DNA of 22,135 nt from a virus, in IMG/VR virus record IMGVR_UViG_3300021142_000200, positions 1-22,135 of that record, one strand, 5' to 3'. The notes beneath the pieces are model-generated. The model was given only the letters and a program-made list of their open reading frames with translations, was not told where the DNA came from and did not search any database. This document shows, piece by piece, positions 5,688 through 13,695 of the stretch. Both the position numbers and the translations under genes were made by a program. Each line of letters begins with the position of its first letter. Position 1 is the stretch's first letter.

Positions 5688-6184
5688 TTTTCCTCCAATG
5701 GTGATGATTTATGTAGCATTGCATCCTTGGCTTGTGAGCCTGCACTAGACCCAAAGTAGAAACTCATGATAGCAGTCCAGGCTGTGCCAAGACTACCTAA
5801 CATAAGTAGTAATGCATCTGATGTCTTGAATGTCTCCATCATCAATCCTACCAATATACCAAAAAACCCTAATGTGACCATAATAGCCAAGGCTGGAGGA
5901 ATAAATGAGTGAGTATTTGTTTGCATGTCCCTGGCTGACTTTCTGTCTTGGACTGCCAGTTGCTCGAAATCTAAACCCAATTCTTGTGCCTTTGCCTTGA
6001 GAGCTATCTCTGCTTGCTGGACACTTGCTATCTGGTCAGCAGTAAGTTTTCCATCATCAAGCATCTTTTTGGCATCATCTTGGGATATGCCAAGGACTTT
6101 GGAGACTGCTTCATATGCTAGACCTCCAAGAGGTCCTCCAATAGCTGTGGCAATAGTAGGTGCAATAGTTTTTAACCAATCCAT
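5684..6184 (-). CDS. Holin, three-TM GTA/phage type
   Basis: The product is 166 residues. It has a weakly hydrophobic N-terminal helix (about 5-25), a charged amphipathic middle (about 35-90), and two clear membrane helices at about 95-116 (PPALAIMVTLGFFGILVGLM) and 123-146. It ends in a polar tail. This matches the 3TM holin family first described for gene-transfer agents, and it sits directly before the endolysin, so the role is well supported. It would permeabilise the inner membrane and release the endolysin. A strong ribosome binding site (TAGGAG) overlaps the probable stop of the frameshifted gene upstream. Confidence 0.8.
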   Translation of the reverse strand: MDWLKTIAPTIATAIGGPLGGLAYEAVSKVLGISQDDAKKMLDDGKLTADQIASVQQAEIALKAKAQELGLDFEQLAVQDRKSARDMQTNTHSFIPPALAIMVTLGFFGILVGLMMETFKTSDALLLMLGSLGTAWTAIMSFYFGSSAGSQAKDAMLHKSSPLEEK

Positions 6185-6192
6185 ATTAACTC

Positions 6193-6833
6193 CTAGTTAC
6201 AGTATCTTGGTGAATACCCTGTTTCCTGAAAAATTTTATAACACTCATACTCTTTGCTATTTGGCTTGAATTTCTTTTGAAACTCAATATGCCATTGCTC
6301 CTCTACTTTACTTCTCTGATAATCCCAGTGGATGTAATACATCAAGCCTGCAACTGTGATGATGACCACCAAGATTGCAATACATATTGCAACTCTAAAA
6401 TTCCATTTTTCTCTGTTTCTTTTTTTTCTGTAAGACTCTTGCTCATCCTTTTTTTTTGAGCCTGTTCATACTTAGACTTGTCTTTCTCAAGTCTTGCTCT
6501 TTCCTCTTGAAAATCTGTCCACAAAGCACCTAGTTCTGGAGGAGCTTCATAAGTTAAAAGTTGCCTTAAATCATATTCAGCCTGCTGGAGTTGCTTTTTC
6601 TTGATGACATTCTCAAGAGCCTGTGCTTTTATGCTTTTGCCCTTTGGAGGATTCTTTTCTTTTTCTTTTAATTCTTTGTGGGCATTTTCCTGATGGTCAA
6701 AGAAATTACCAACTCCCTCACTTAGCTCTGCATAAATACCATAAACTTCTTTTCCAACATTTTTGGCATCTTTGTAGATTGCCACCCCTTGCTTGATGGC
6801 ACTCACAGCAGAGATGGCAAGCATGAAAGGCAT
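6193..6833 (-). CDS. Coiled-coil/TM late protein that appears to need a -1 frameshift at an A9 run
   Basis: Frame 0 from ATG 6833 gives 163 residues, ending at 6342 in a tail with no sensible pattern. At AAAAAAAAA (plus T run 6449-6457) the -1 frame is open and continues KDEQESYRKKRNREKWNF, then a clear membrane helix (about 148-168, ICIAILVVIITVAGL). It then has about 45 polar residues with Cys198 and Cys212, ending at TAG 6195..6193 just before the holin ribosome binding site. The joined product is 213 residues. The N-terminal part is helical and Lys/Glu-rich, with a PPELGALWTDFQEERARLEK segment. It is either programmed -1 slippage (heptamer A AAA AAA), transcriptional slippage, or a one-base homopolymer error. 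The family has no function known to me; position suggests virion or lysis. Confidence 0.75.
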
Positions 6834-6834
6834 G

Positions 6835-7071
6835 TTATTTCAAAGTTACATAGTGAGAAATAAAACCAACAAAGCTAGATAGTCCTGAAACAACCATCAT
6901 GCCTACCCAAAAACCACCCCTAGACTTATCAGCCATAGAAATAAGTTTATCAATAGATAACTCAAGTTTGTCTATTTTTCTTTCCATAGAGTCAAACTTT
7001 TTCTCATAATCTTCTACTTTTTGCCAAAGTACTCCATACTTGACAAGGTCAATTGGTGATTCTGTGCTCAT
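6835..7071 (-). CDS. Small coiled-coil protein with C-terminal TM helix (XhlA-like layout)
   Basis: The product is 78 residues. Residues about 15-46 are a heptad-like coiled coil (VEDYEKKFDSMERKIDKLEL), followed by one membrane helix at about 52-73 (GGFWVGMMVVSGLSSFVGFI) and a short tail. This is the layout of XhlA/haemolysin-like lysis accessory proteins and small phage holin-associated proteins. It overlaps the stop of the ejection gene by 4 bases (7068-7071) and precedes the lysis cassette, so a lysis or membrane role is likely but not proven. Confidence 0.6.
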   Translation of the reverse strand: MSTESPIDLVKYGVLWQKVEDYEKKFDSMERKIDKLELSIDKLISMADKSRGGFWVGMMVVSGLSSFVGFISHYVTLK

Positions 7072-9317
7072 GGTTTCAATAAGTCTTTAATTGGAATAAA
7101 TCTGCTTTGAGCATTTTCAAAGGCTTGTTTTTCTGCTTCAGCCTGGGTTTTAATAGTTTTTTTAGCTGTCATTTTTTCAAGATAGTGGCTTGTTGCAAGA
7201 GCAGGCAATCCCATGCCATGACCAGCAGTTACTGTTTCAGCAACCACTGGCAATCCCTTATTAACAATAAATTCACCTACTTTTTGACCAAGTTTTTTTT
7301 CTACATTTATTTTTTGAACCGCTGCACCAGGATAGCCAGTATTGGTTTTAAAAATATGTACATTATTATGATAATCTCTTATATTCTCCATTTCTTTTGG
7401 AGAAAATAATCTATTCATCACTTCTTTATTGTCATTCAAAAATGTAGTCAATTTTTCAGGTGTTTTGTCAGACATCTGATTTAAAAAATGAGATTTAATT
7501 TCACCAATAGCTTTTTGAGCTTTAGGTTGCAATTCATCAGGCATACTTTTTAAAGTATCAATTACATGAGTAAATTGATCCACAGGCATGCTAGTAATGT
7601 TTTGAGGTATTTTCTCAATTTGTACTTTTCTGTTTATGCCATTTGGCCCACTAGATTCCAATATATTAGATATTCCTTTTGGGTTATCTAATGTATTTTT
7701 TCTTAATTCAACTAATGCTCTAGCATCTTTATAAAGTGGTGTATCTCCACCAATAGTGTCTAATACATCAGCATCAACAGCTTCTTTTAATGCCCTATGA
7801 ATACCAGCATTTCCTGGTGACCAAACATTTTTACCATTTAGCCATTTTCTAAATTGTTCAGAAATATGAGCATTAGTAGGCAATAAATTACCATCTTCAT
7901 CAAGCATTTTAAGTTCTTGAAGTTTTGCTTTTGATGCTTCAGCTAATTTTGAATTTTCACCTAATGGCAATAATGTTGGATCATTTAATACTTGATTTAT
8001 ATGGCTAGTAAAAACAGGAACAGATTTTCCTTGTTCATCTCTAGCATTGTAAATCTCACTTGTCTTTTTATCAAAATAGTTTTCTAAATCTTTTAGAGGT
8101 TGAATAATAGTATTTCCTCTTTTATATATTGAAGATTCATCAAGACCTAATGTTCCACCAGTATCTTTAACTAATTTTTGTTGATAAGCATTAATTCTAT
8201 TTTGCTCATCAGCAAATCTTTCAGCTAAGTAGTTACCTAGAGCTGTATCAGTTTTAGATGTCTGGTAATTTGTGGCTCTTTCTTTTCCTTTACCTTCAAT
8301 AGCAGATAAATCAGCCTGATGATCTTCACCCATTACTTTTTGAGCTGTTTTAGCTCTAGCATATTGCTCATCTAAGGGCAGACCAGACTCACCATAATGA
8401 ACTTCTTTAAAGTCTGCATCTGGAGTTGTAGGTTTGGCAGTTCCCAAGTCTTGTGCAACTGGAGGAGCATTACCTTCTTGTACAACTTGTTCAATAGGTT
8501 GAATTTGCTCAGGATTAGCTTTTTTCTGTTGAAAGTCTTGTTCTAATTGCTGAAGATTTTGGGTAATTTCAGGAACTTTCTTTTGTTCTAATTGTTTTTG
8601 AAGTTCAATTTTTACTTTAGGTACTTTCTGACCTATAGCACCAGATATTAATTTAGCTTCCTCAACAACAGGCTTTGTTACTGCTTTAACAACAGGCTTT
8701 AATTCTGCTCCAGCTTCAGGAACAGCAAAACTTGCTGTAGTAAGCATAGCTCTAACATCTTGAACAGGCAAACCAGTTTTTTGAGCAATAAAGTCAGCAC
8801 CTTTATTTCCATATTCACCAATAACTTGGCTAATCTTATTACTTAATTCTTGCTTGTATGCAGGGTCTTCTGTAACACCAAAGAATTTACCAACTGGTTT
8901 TTCAAACAAAGAACTAACTTTTTGACCTAATTCTTCAGCTTTTTGAGGAGGCATTTGATTAACTCTAGCCCCTATTTGTGCCATATTTCCAAGAACAGTA
9001 GGAACAGGAGAATAAGCTACATCAGCAAGTGATGCTAAACCTTTGCCTACATCACTTAAAAATCCTGTGACTCTACCCTTTGGCTCTGGAGGAGGAGGCT
9101 CAGAATAAACATCTAAAACAGCTTTGTGCAAATCAAGTGGATGATATATTTCAGGAGTAGCAGTGGTTTGGGTCACAACATCAGCCATTGGCTGTGCAGG
9201 ATTAAAAGTAGTCATGCTACTTTTCTTTGGTGCAATTATGTCTTGTGAAGTCTTGGGTTTTTTTCCATAGACTTCATCAACTGCATTGTTCATCTCATCT
9301 AAACTTAGAATAGTCAT
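7068..9317 (-). CDS. Large ejection / internal virion protein (P22 gp16-position)
   Basis: The product is 749 residues and is the last of three consecutive ejection-type proteins. The N-terminus has two similar amphipathic segments, LSLDEMNNAVDEVYGKKP (about 4-21) and PLDLHKAVLDVYSEPPP (about 60-77), suggesting an internal repeat. Residues about 235-300 are Gln/Pro-rich (QQLEQDFQQKK). The rest is helical with few cysteines. No catalytic motif such as a lysozyme domain is seen. In P22-like phages the three ejection proteins follow the tail-stub genes and are injected with the DNA; order, size and composition fit this. The coding sequence contains a single CpG, near its 3' end (7320). Assignment is by context more than by motif. 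Confidence 0.65.
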   Translation of the reverse strand: MTILSLDEMNNAVDEVYGKKPKTSQDIIAPKKSSMTTFNPAQPMADVVTQTTATPEIYHPLDLHKAVLDVYSEPPPPEPKGRVTGFLSDVGKGLASLADVAYSPVPTVLGNMAQIGARVNQMPPQKAEELGQKVSSLFEKPVGKFFGVTEDPAYKQELSNKISQVIGEYGNKGADFIAQKTGLPVQDVRAMLTTASFAVPEAGAELKPVVKAVTKPVVEEAKLISGAIGQKVPKVKIELQKQLEQKKVPEITQNLQQLEQDFQQKKANPEQIQPIEQVVQEGNAPPVAQDLGTAKPTTPDADFKEVHYGESGLPLDEQYARAKTAQKVMGEDHQADLSAIEGKGKERATNYQTSKTDTALGNYLAERFADEQNRINAYQQKLVKDTGGTLGLDESSIYKRGNTIIQPLKDLENYFDKKTSEIYNARDEQGKSVPVFTSHINQVLNDPTLLPLGENSKLAEASKAKLQELKMLDEDGNLLPTNAHISEQFRKWLNGKNVWSPGNAGIHRALKEAVDADVLDTIGGDTPLYKDARALVELRKNTLDNPKGISNILESSGPNGINRKVQIEKIPQNITSMPVDQFTHVIDTLKSMPDELQPKAQKAIGEIKSHFLNQMSDKTPEKLTTFLNDNKEVMNRLFSPKEMENIRDYHNNVHIFKTNTGYPGAAVQKINVEKKLGQKVGEFIVNKGLPVVAETVTAGHGMGLPALATSHYLEKMTAKKTIKTQAEAEKQAFENAQSRFIPIKDLLKP

Positions 9318-10852
9318 TATTGACCACCAGTTACAAGTGAATAAATTTTGTTATATCTTGTGATTAAGTCAGCATAGCCCTTGGATTCTGGACCACCAAC
9401 TGCATCAATCACTTTTCTCAACTCTACTTTATCTTTATTTTTGATAGCATCATAATACTTGAGTGCATCAATATCAGCAACTGAAGACCATTTTTCTGTG
9501 TAATCTCTGCCTGCTAATGGATTGTTTCCTGCCTTTTTAATGGCATTATTCATTCCAATTCCATACAAATCTATTCCAGTTACTAATGCTCTATTAGTTC
9601 TGGCTGTAGCTTTAATTGCATCTGAAGTCCAATTAGTAGTTCCAATTTGTTCTTGAGCAATTGATCTACCTTGGTCTGTGCCTAAACCAGCTTGTTGTGC
9701 AAGATTGCCAGTCTGTAAAGCCATGTAATGACCAAGTTGTTGAAGATTGCTTGCCTCATCAGCTTTCCAAGGAATTGCTGAGTACCCACCCCCAAGTTTT
9801 GCAATTGCTTGAGCACCCACACCAGTAATAGATTTATCAGCCAAATCAATAATTTGGTTATAGTTATATGTGCTTTGTGCAACTGTTTTTCTTTGGTCAA
9901 TAGTATCAAGTTGTCTTTGTCTTTCTAATTTAACTGTTTCAGGAGTCTCATAAGGAGCTAATCTATTTGGTGCATTAGATGGAGGCTGATTTACTTGAGG
10001 CTGTATTGCCCCTGGTTGAATATTTCCTTTTTGTGCTCCACCAGGTTGAGTGATTTGATTTTGATTGACTCCAGCAGGAATAGTAACTTCACCAAGGATA
10101 TTGCCTTGTGCATCCTTAACATAAGCAGTTGGATTATTGCTTGCATCAACTCTGCCTGTAGCTTCATATCTTTGCCCATAACTTAATGGTGATGGACTTA
10201 CAGTTAATCCCCCACCAACAGGAGTTCCTGGTCTTGTTTCTGCAATTTTAGGGTTTCCTGTAGTGACTGGCTGAACAGTTCCACCAAGATTTTGAAATTG
10301 GACATTAGGAAACTTAGATGCAAACTGTTCAGATGGTGATGCAGAACTTCCAGCAACTCTATTTCTTAGTTCTTCATATCTGTTGTAGTCTTTTTTGGTT
10401 ACTGCATCTTCTAACTGACCAAGCAAATTAGATGGATGTTTTGGCAGACCTACAGCTTCAGTTCCTTTTCTGACAATATCTAAAGACCTAGTTAATGCTT
10501 TTTGATTTACTTCACCATTTTTATCTACATAATCATCAATTGGAGGCAAAGCATTAATCATTTTTCTTGCATAATCTTCACCAGAAACAAGATAATTTTG
10601 TTTTGCTTGTTGTGCTCCAGTCTGAGCAGTTTCTGTTCTGGCTTCAGCTTCTTTAACAGCTAATGGATTTAATTGTTGTGCTTGCTCAATAGCCATTTGA
10701 GCTTGCTGAAGTTGTAAAGGATTTAACTGTTGAGCTTGTTTGTAGGCTTGGATGCCATTTGCTGCGTTCACCATCTGTGCAATTGAATTACCCTGTACAG
10801 GAGTTGTTTGAACAGGAGTTGGTGTTGCTATTGGAAAAGATTGAATACCCAT
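9317..10852 (-). CDS. Ejection / internal virion protein (P22 gp20-position)
   Basis: The product is 511 residues. The N-terminal third is Gln/Ala-rich, with the repeated element QAQQLNPL at 39-46 and 57-64 and a long predicted helix (EAEARTETAQTGAQQAKQNY). The middle (about 215-305) is low complexity, rich in Gly, Pro, Gln and Asn. The C-terminal part is helical (TDQGRSIAQEQIGTTNW, GIGMNNAIKKAGNNPL). This composition and the position between two other ejection-type genes support an internal virion protein delivered with the DNA. The gene has only one CpG, near its 5' end (10764-10765). Confidence 0.65.
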   Translation of the reverse strand: MGIQSFPIATPTPVQTTPVQGNSIAQMVNAANGIQAYKQAQQLNPLQLQQAQMAIEQAQQLNPLAVKEAEARTETAQTGAQQAKQNYLVSGEDYARKMINALPPIDDYVDKNGEVNQKALTRSLDIVRKGTEAVGLPKHPSNLLGQLEDAVTKKDYNRYEELRNRVAGSSASPSEQFASKFPNVQFQNLGGTVQPVTTGNPKIAETRPGTPVGGGLTVSPSPLSYGQRYEATGRVDASNNPTAYVKDAQGNILGEVTIPAGVNQNQITQPGGAQKGNIQPGAIQPQVNQPPSNAPNRLAPYETPETVKLERQRQLDTIDQRKTVAQSTYNYNQIIDLADKSITGVGAQAIAKLGGGYSAIPWKADEASNLQQLGHYMALQTGNLAQQAGLGTDQGRSIAQEQIGTTNWTSDAIKATARTNRALVTGIDLYGIGMNNAIKKAGNNPLAGRDYTEKWSSVADIDALKYYDAIKNKDKVELRKVIDAVGGPESKGYADLITRYNKIYSLVTGGQ

Positions 10853-10860
10853 ATTTATCC

Positions 10861-11631
10861 TTAATAAGTTGGGTTATATGGTGATGGTGCTGTTACTTGA
10901 TAACTTGGTGCTTGATAAGGTGTTTGGAATCCTGTCATGTTAGTTGAAGTTACAGCATTAGCTCCTGCTTGGTTAGCTGGATTTAACAATGATGCCAAAG
11001 TCAAATTAGAACCCACACTATTCAAACCACTAGCCAAGGCACTGGCACTGCCCACTGTGCCTGCCGCTTGTGCATTAGCCGCCCCAACCCCTAAATTGCT
11101 AATATTTGTAGCATTTCCAGTAGAAAGATTAGAAAGATTAGCCAGGCTTTGTTGACCTATTCCTGCAATGTTTGCTAGTTTGTTATAAATATTAGATTGC
11201 TGTGTTTGATAATTATTAAATGCATTTTGATAAGCATTACTTGCATAATCTTCAGCAAACTTAGTGCCTGCAATCCCAATGTTAGAGCCACCACCACTAG
11301 CATTTAGGGCTTGGTTTTGAGCACCTAGACCTTGATTAAGCATGAACTGATAATTAGGGGCTAGGTTGCTTTTAAGTTGCTCTGGTCCAAAAGCCTGTGT
11401 CAAACTAGGAAGTTGAGACTGTAACTGAGCTAAACCTTGATTTCCTGCTTGTAGATAAGGCTGAAACTGAGGAGACAATTGCTGGTAGTTTTGTTGCAAC
11501 TGTTGTTGCCCTGCTAATGAAGCATTTGCCTGTGTTTGTGCCGCGCTTTGTGCCGCGTTTGCTTGATTCATAGACCCTATAAGTCCTAATCCTCCTGCAA
11601 TTGCTAATCCTGCTCCAAGTCCTATAGGCAT
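10861..11631 (-). CDS. Ejection / DNA-transfer protein, Gln/Ala/Asn-rich (P22 gp7-position)
   Basis: The product is 256 residues. It starts with a hydrophobic Gly/Ala segment (GLGAGLAIAGGLGLIGSM, about 4-21) that could insert in the membrane. A Gln/Ala-rich helical region follows, then YQFMLNQGLGAQNQALNASGG and GIAGTKFAEDYASNAYQNAF, a pattern I associate with podovirus DNA-transfer proteins. The C-terminus is Pro/Tyr-rich. It is likely one of the proteins that form a DNA conduit across the cell envelope. A local cluster of four CpGs at about 11540 contrasts with the CpG-free genes downstream. Confidence 0.7.
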   Translation of the reverse strand: MPIGLGAGLAIAGGLGLIGSMNQANAAQSAAQTQANASLAGQQQLQQNYQQLSPQFQPYLQAGNQGLAQLQSQLPSLTQAFGPEQLKSNLAPNYQFMLNQGLGAQNQALNASGGGSNIGIAGTKFAEDYASNAYQNAFNNYQTQQSNIYNKLANIAGIGQQSLANLSNLSTGNATNISNLGVGAANAQAAGTVGSASALASGLNSVGSNLTLASLLNPANQAGANAVTSTNMTGFQTPYQAPSYQVTAPSPYNPTY

Positions 11632-11633
11632 TT

Positions 11634-11984
11634 TTATCCCCTTTGAATTAAAACTTCATCCACTTTGGATGGGTCTTTTTCATCTGTTGCATGAATACAA
11701 AACCATACACAATCCTCCAAGGACTGAATAGAATGGTTTATCCCTGATTTTATTTCAAAACAGTAAGGAGCACTATACATTTCTTCTGTGCTGTCAGTCC
11801 TTACTATCACTTTTCCCTTAGCCAAAAGGCTCAAATGGCTATATTTATGTGCATGTTGGACAATAAAGTGGTCTTTGGGCAATACAAATTGCTTGGCATA
11901 CAAGCCATCAGAAAAATGGTGAACAATTTGAGGATCAAACTCCATCAAACCTTCATTGGCTTTCAAAATATCAGCTAAATTCAA
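11634..11984 (-). CDS. Cupin-domain protein in the virion operon
   Basis: The product is 116 residues, starting at TTG (11984..11982), which overlaps the upstream TGA. An AGGGGG ribosome binding site lies 6 bases ahead, which supports this unusual start. The sequence has a small cupin beta-barrel pattern: HFIVQHAHKYSHLSLLAKGKVIV supplies possible metal ligands HAHKYSH, and a later NHSIQSLEDCVWFCIHA segment resembles the second cupin motif. Cupins bind metals and small ligands; in phage tail operons their role is unknown. It could be a virion component or an assembly factor. The fold call is fairly secure, the function is not. Confidence 0.7.
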   Translation of the reverse strand: MNLADILKANEGLMEFDPQIVHHFSDGLYAKQFVLPKDHFIVQHAHKYSHLSLLAKGKVIVRTDSTEEMYSAPYCFEIKSGINHSIQSLEDCVWFCIHATDEKDPSKVDEVLIQRG

Positions 11985-12226
11985 AATGTACCCCCTGAAA
12001 TACCACTTAAAGCAGTCAAAGTGCCTTTTACAACTTCATTTCCATCAATTACTGAATTACCTGTAATTTCTTGACTACCTTGAATTGTTTGTTGTCCAGT
12101 TTTCATACTAACAAAATTAGGACTTTGCAACCAAAGTAGCCAAGGCAAAGCAGGCTGACCAGATAATTGATCTAGAAATGGCACTCTCGGCCAGAGTATA
12201 TTTCCACTAGAGCTTGAAGTAGCCAT
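11981..12226 (-). CDS. Small tail/head-completion protein, unknown role
   Basis: The product is 81 residues. It begins MATSSSSGNILWPRVPFLDQ, followed by a Trp/Leu/Pro-rich segment (QPALPWLLWLQSPNF), then a short repeat-like beta C-terminus (GSQEITGNSVIDGNEVVKG). Its ATG overlaps the gp10-like stop. In P22 this position holds the tail-needle gene gp26, but this protein is far shorter and not coiled coil, so I do not call it a needle. A role in closing the portal channel or linking the spike is possible from position alone. Confidence 0.6.
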   Translation of the reverse strand: MATSSSSGNILWPRVPFLDQLSGQPALPWLLWLQSPNFVSMKTGQQTIQGSQEITGNSVIDGNEVVKGTLTALSGISGGTF

Positions 12227-13695
12227 TAGTTTTCACCCATTTCTGCTTTGAGGTTGGCACTTACAATTACTGCTTTTACTGGATCGCTGATGCTAACCTC
12301 ATAAATTCTGTCTCTGGCAGTACCCAATCTGCGCCAAATAGCACGATTCCTGTATTTACCCACTTTGCCAATCGTACACCAATGCTCATTGGAATAGGTA
12401 GAGCCACCATCATTTGACCATCTAAGCATAGCCTGTGGATTCTGTCCTTGATCATTTTCTAAGCCAACACCAGGCTGAAATTGAATTTGTAATTCAGCAA
12501 AATATTGCCTTTGCAAATCAGTTACCAAATGTGGGCATCTTCTAAGCCTTCTAATGGTATTCCCTGCTTCTGTATATACAGAATTGTCTAGTTGGTAGAT
12601 TTGACCATTTTGATAGTCTCCAACCAAATAAACATTATTGAAAATAGCACCACAATTTGATCTATGCCTATTAAATTGCTGACCATCCCAAGAAAGCCAT
12701 TTATGCCACATTTCAGAATTTAAATCAAAAACCCAAGTAATGTTGATAGTTGGAAATGTAACTACATAAAATTCATGACCATCTAGCTGATAAGTATATG
12801 CAACTGCATCAGCAATATATTGGTTCATTAGGGTTTGCTCTACTGCATGGGTACTTATTCTCTTAAAAGAATAACCTTGCATTACACCAATAATGTTTTG
12901 ACCTCTTTGGTCTTGACTTACAAATGCAAATTGTTCACCAAATCTTGCAACTGAAAAAGGCGCTGCTATACCATGCTGTACAGATGTTCCTGTAACCCTT
13001 TGAAAAGGAAAGCTAATAATGCCAGGAATTACATTTCCAACATCTGTCCACATTTCAGACGTAAATTCACCAAGCAAAAATACTTGTCTGTGATCCACAA
13101 TTAAAGATACCAGTGGATCAGGAGCACCATCTTTCGAACCATAATAGGCATTAGTGGATGTAACTAAACCCAAGTCTGTGGCCGCCCACAACTGTGTACC
13201 AGGTTGATTGTAAATAATATAATTATCTACAACATCACAGACATTTGCCCCCTGCCACGGCCCATCTGTGCTTGGCAAAGTATTAAATGAGTTTGTACTT
13301 GCAACCCAATAATATCTATTTGCACCATCAACAATATAAGCATTTAAACCTGTATTGCTCATTATGTTATCTGTAATAGATACATATCCAGTTGATGTAG
13401 ATAATGTACCTATTTGTGTAGAAATATATGAACTTCCATAAATAACAGAATAGACAATGTTGCCTACTACTACAATTAAATATTTACCACCAGAAAGAGT
13501 CCTCATTCCTCTAACTGGAGCATTATTGAGCTGTAATATGCTTGTTAAGCCTGGGGTTGGATATAAAGCAACCACACCTCTACTTCCAGGAGGCTTTAAA
13601 GGATCAATTTCAGGATAGAAATTAATGCACTCTTGAGCTTCCTGATAAATAGAGGCCGCTTCATAAGAGGGGCCGACAAAACCAAAATCACTCAT
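12226..13695 (-). CDS. Packaged-DNA stabilisation protein, P22 gp10-like
   Basis: The product is 489 residues, close to the P22 gp10 length. The N-terminus GPSYEAASIYQEAQECINFYP, then PPGSRGVVALYPTPGL, is characteristic of this family. The remainder looks like a beta-propeller with repeated Trp/Tyr/Gly elements (VRGMRTLSGGKYLIVVVG, VSQDQRGQNIIGVM). In P22, gp10 binds gp4 beneath the portal and helps seal the head after packaging; the same role is inferred here. It overlaps the gp4-like gene by 4 bases (13692-13695). It contains about a dozen CpGs, unlike the ejection genes. Confidence 0.88.
   Translation of the reverse strand: MSDFGFVGPSYEAASIYQEAQECINFYPEIDPLKPPGSRGVVALYPTPGLTSILQLNNAPVRGMRTLSGGKYLIVVVGNIVYSVIYGSSYISTQIGTLSTSTGYVSITDNIMSNTGLNAYIVDGANRYYWVASTNSFNTLPSTDGPWQGANVCDVVDNYIIYNQPGTQLWAATDLGLVTSTNAYYGSKDGAPDPLVSLIVDHRQVFLLGEFTSEMWTDVGNVIPGIISFPFQRVTGTSVQHGIAAPFSVARFGEQFAFVSQDQRGQNIIGVMQGYSFKRISTHAVEQTLMNQYIADAVAYTYQLDGHEFYVVTFPTINITWVFDLNSEMWHKWLSWDGQQFNRHRSNCGAIFNNVYLVGDYQNGQIYQLDNSVYTEAGNTIRRLRRCPHLVTDLQRQYFAELQIQFQPGVGLENDQGQNPQAMLRWSNDGGSTYSNEHWCTIGKVGKYRNRAIWRRLGTARDRIYEVSISDPVKAVIVSANLKAEMGEN

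Noticed and set aside
5925-6269. Plus-strand 114-residue ORF
   Set aside because: It is antisense to the holin gene, with Ser/Ala/Pro-rich shadow composition.
6420-6457. T-rich tract as a plus-strand terminator
   Set aside because: There is no GC-rich stem before it and no plus-strand gene upstream; the runs are Lys codons on the minus strand.
6342-6470. 163-residue frame-0 product taken as the complete gene
   Set aside because: The tail after the A9 run has no pattern, whereas the -1 frame gives a TM helix and runs to the next gene.
11981-12226. P22 gp26-type tail needle
   Set aside because: The position fits, but the protein is only 81 residues and has no coiled coil.
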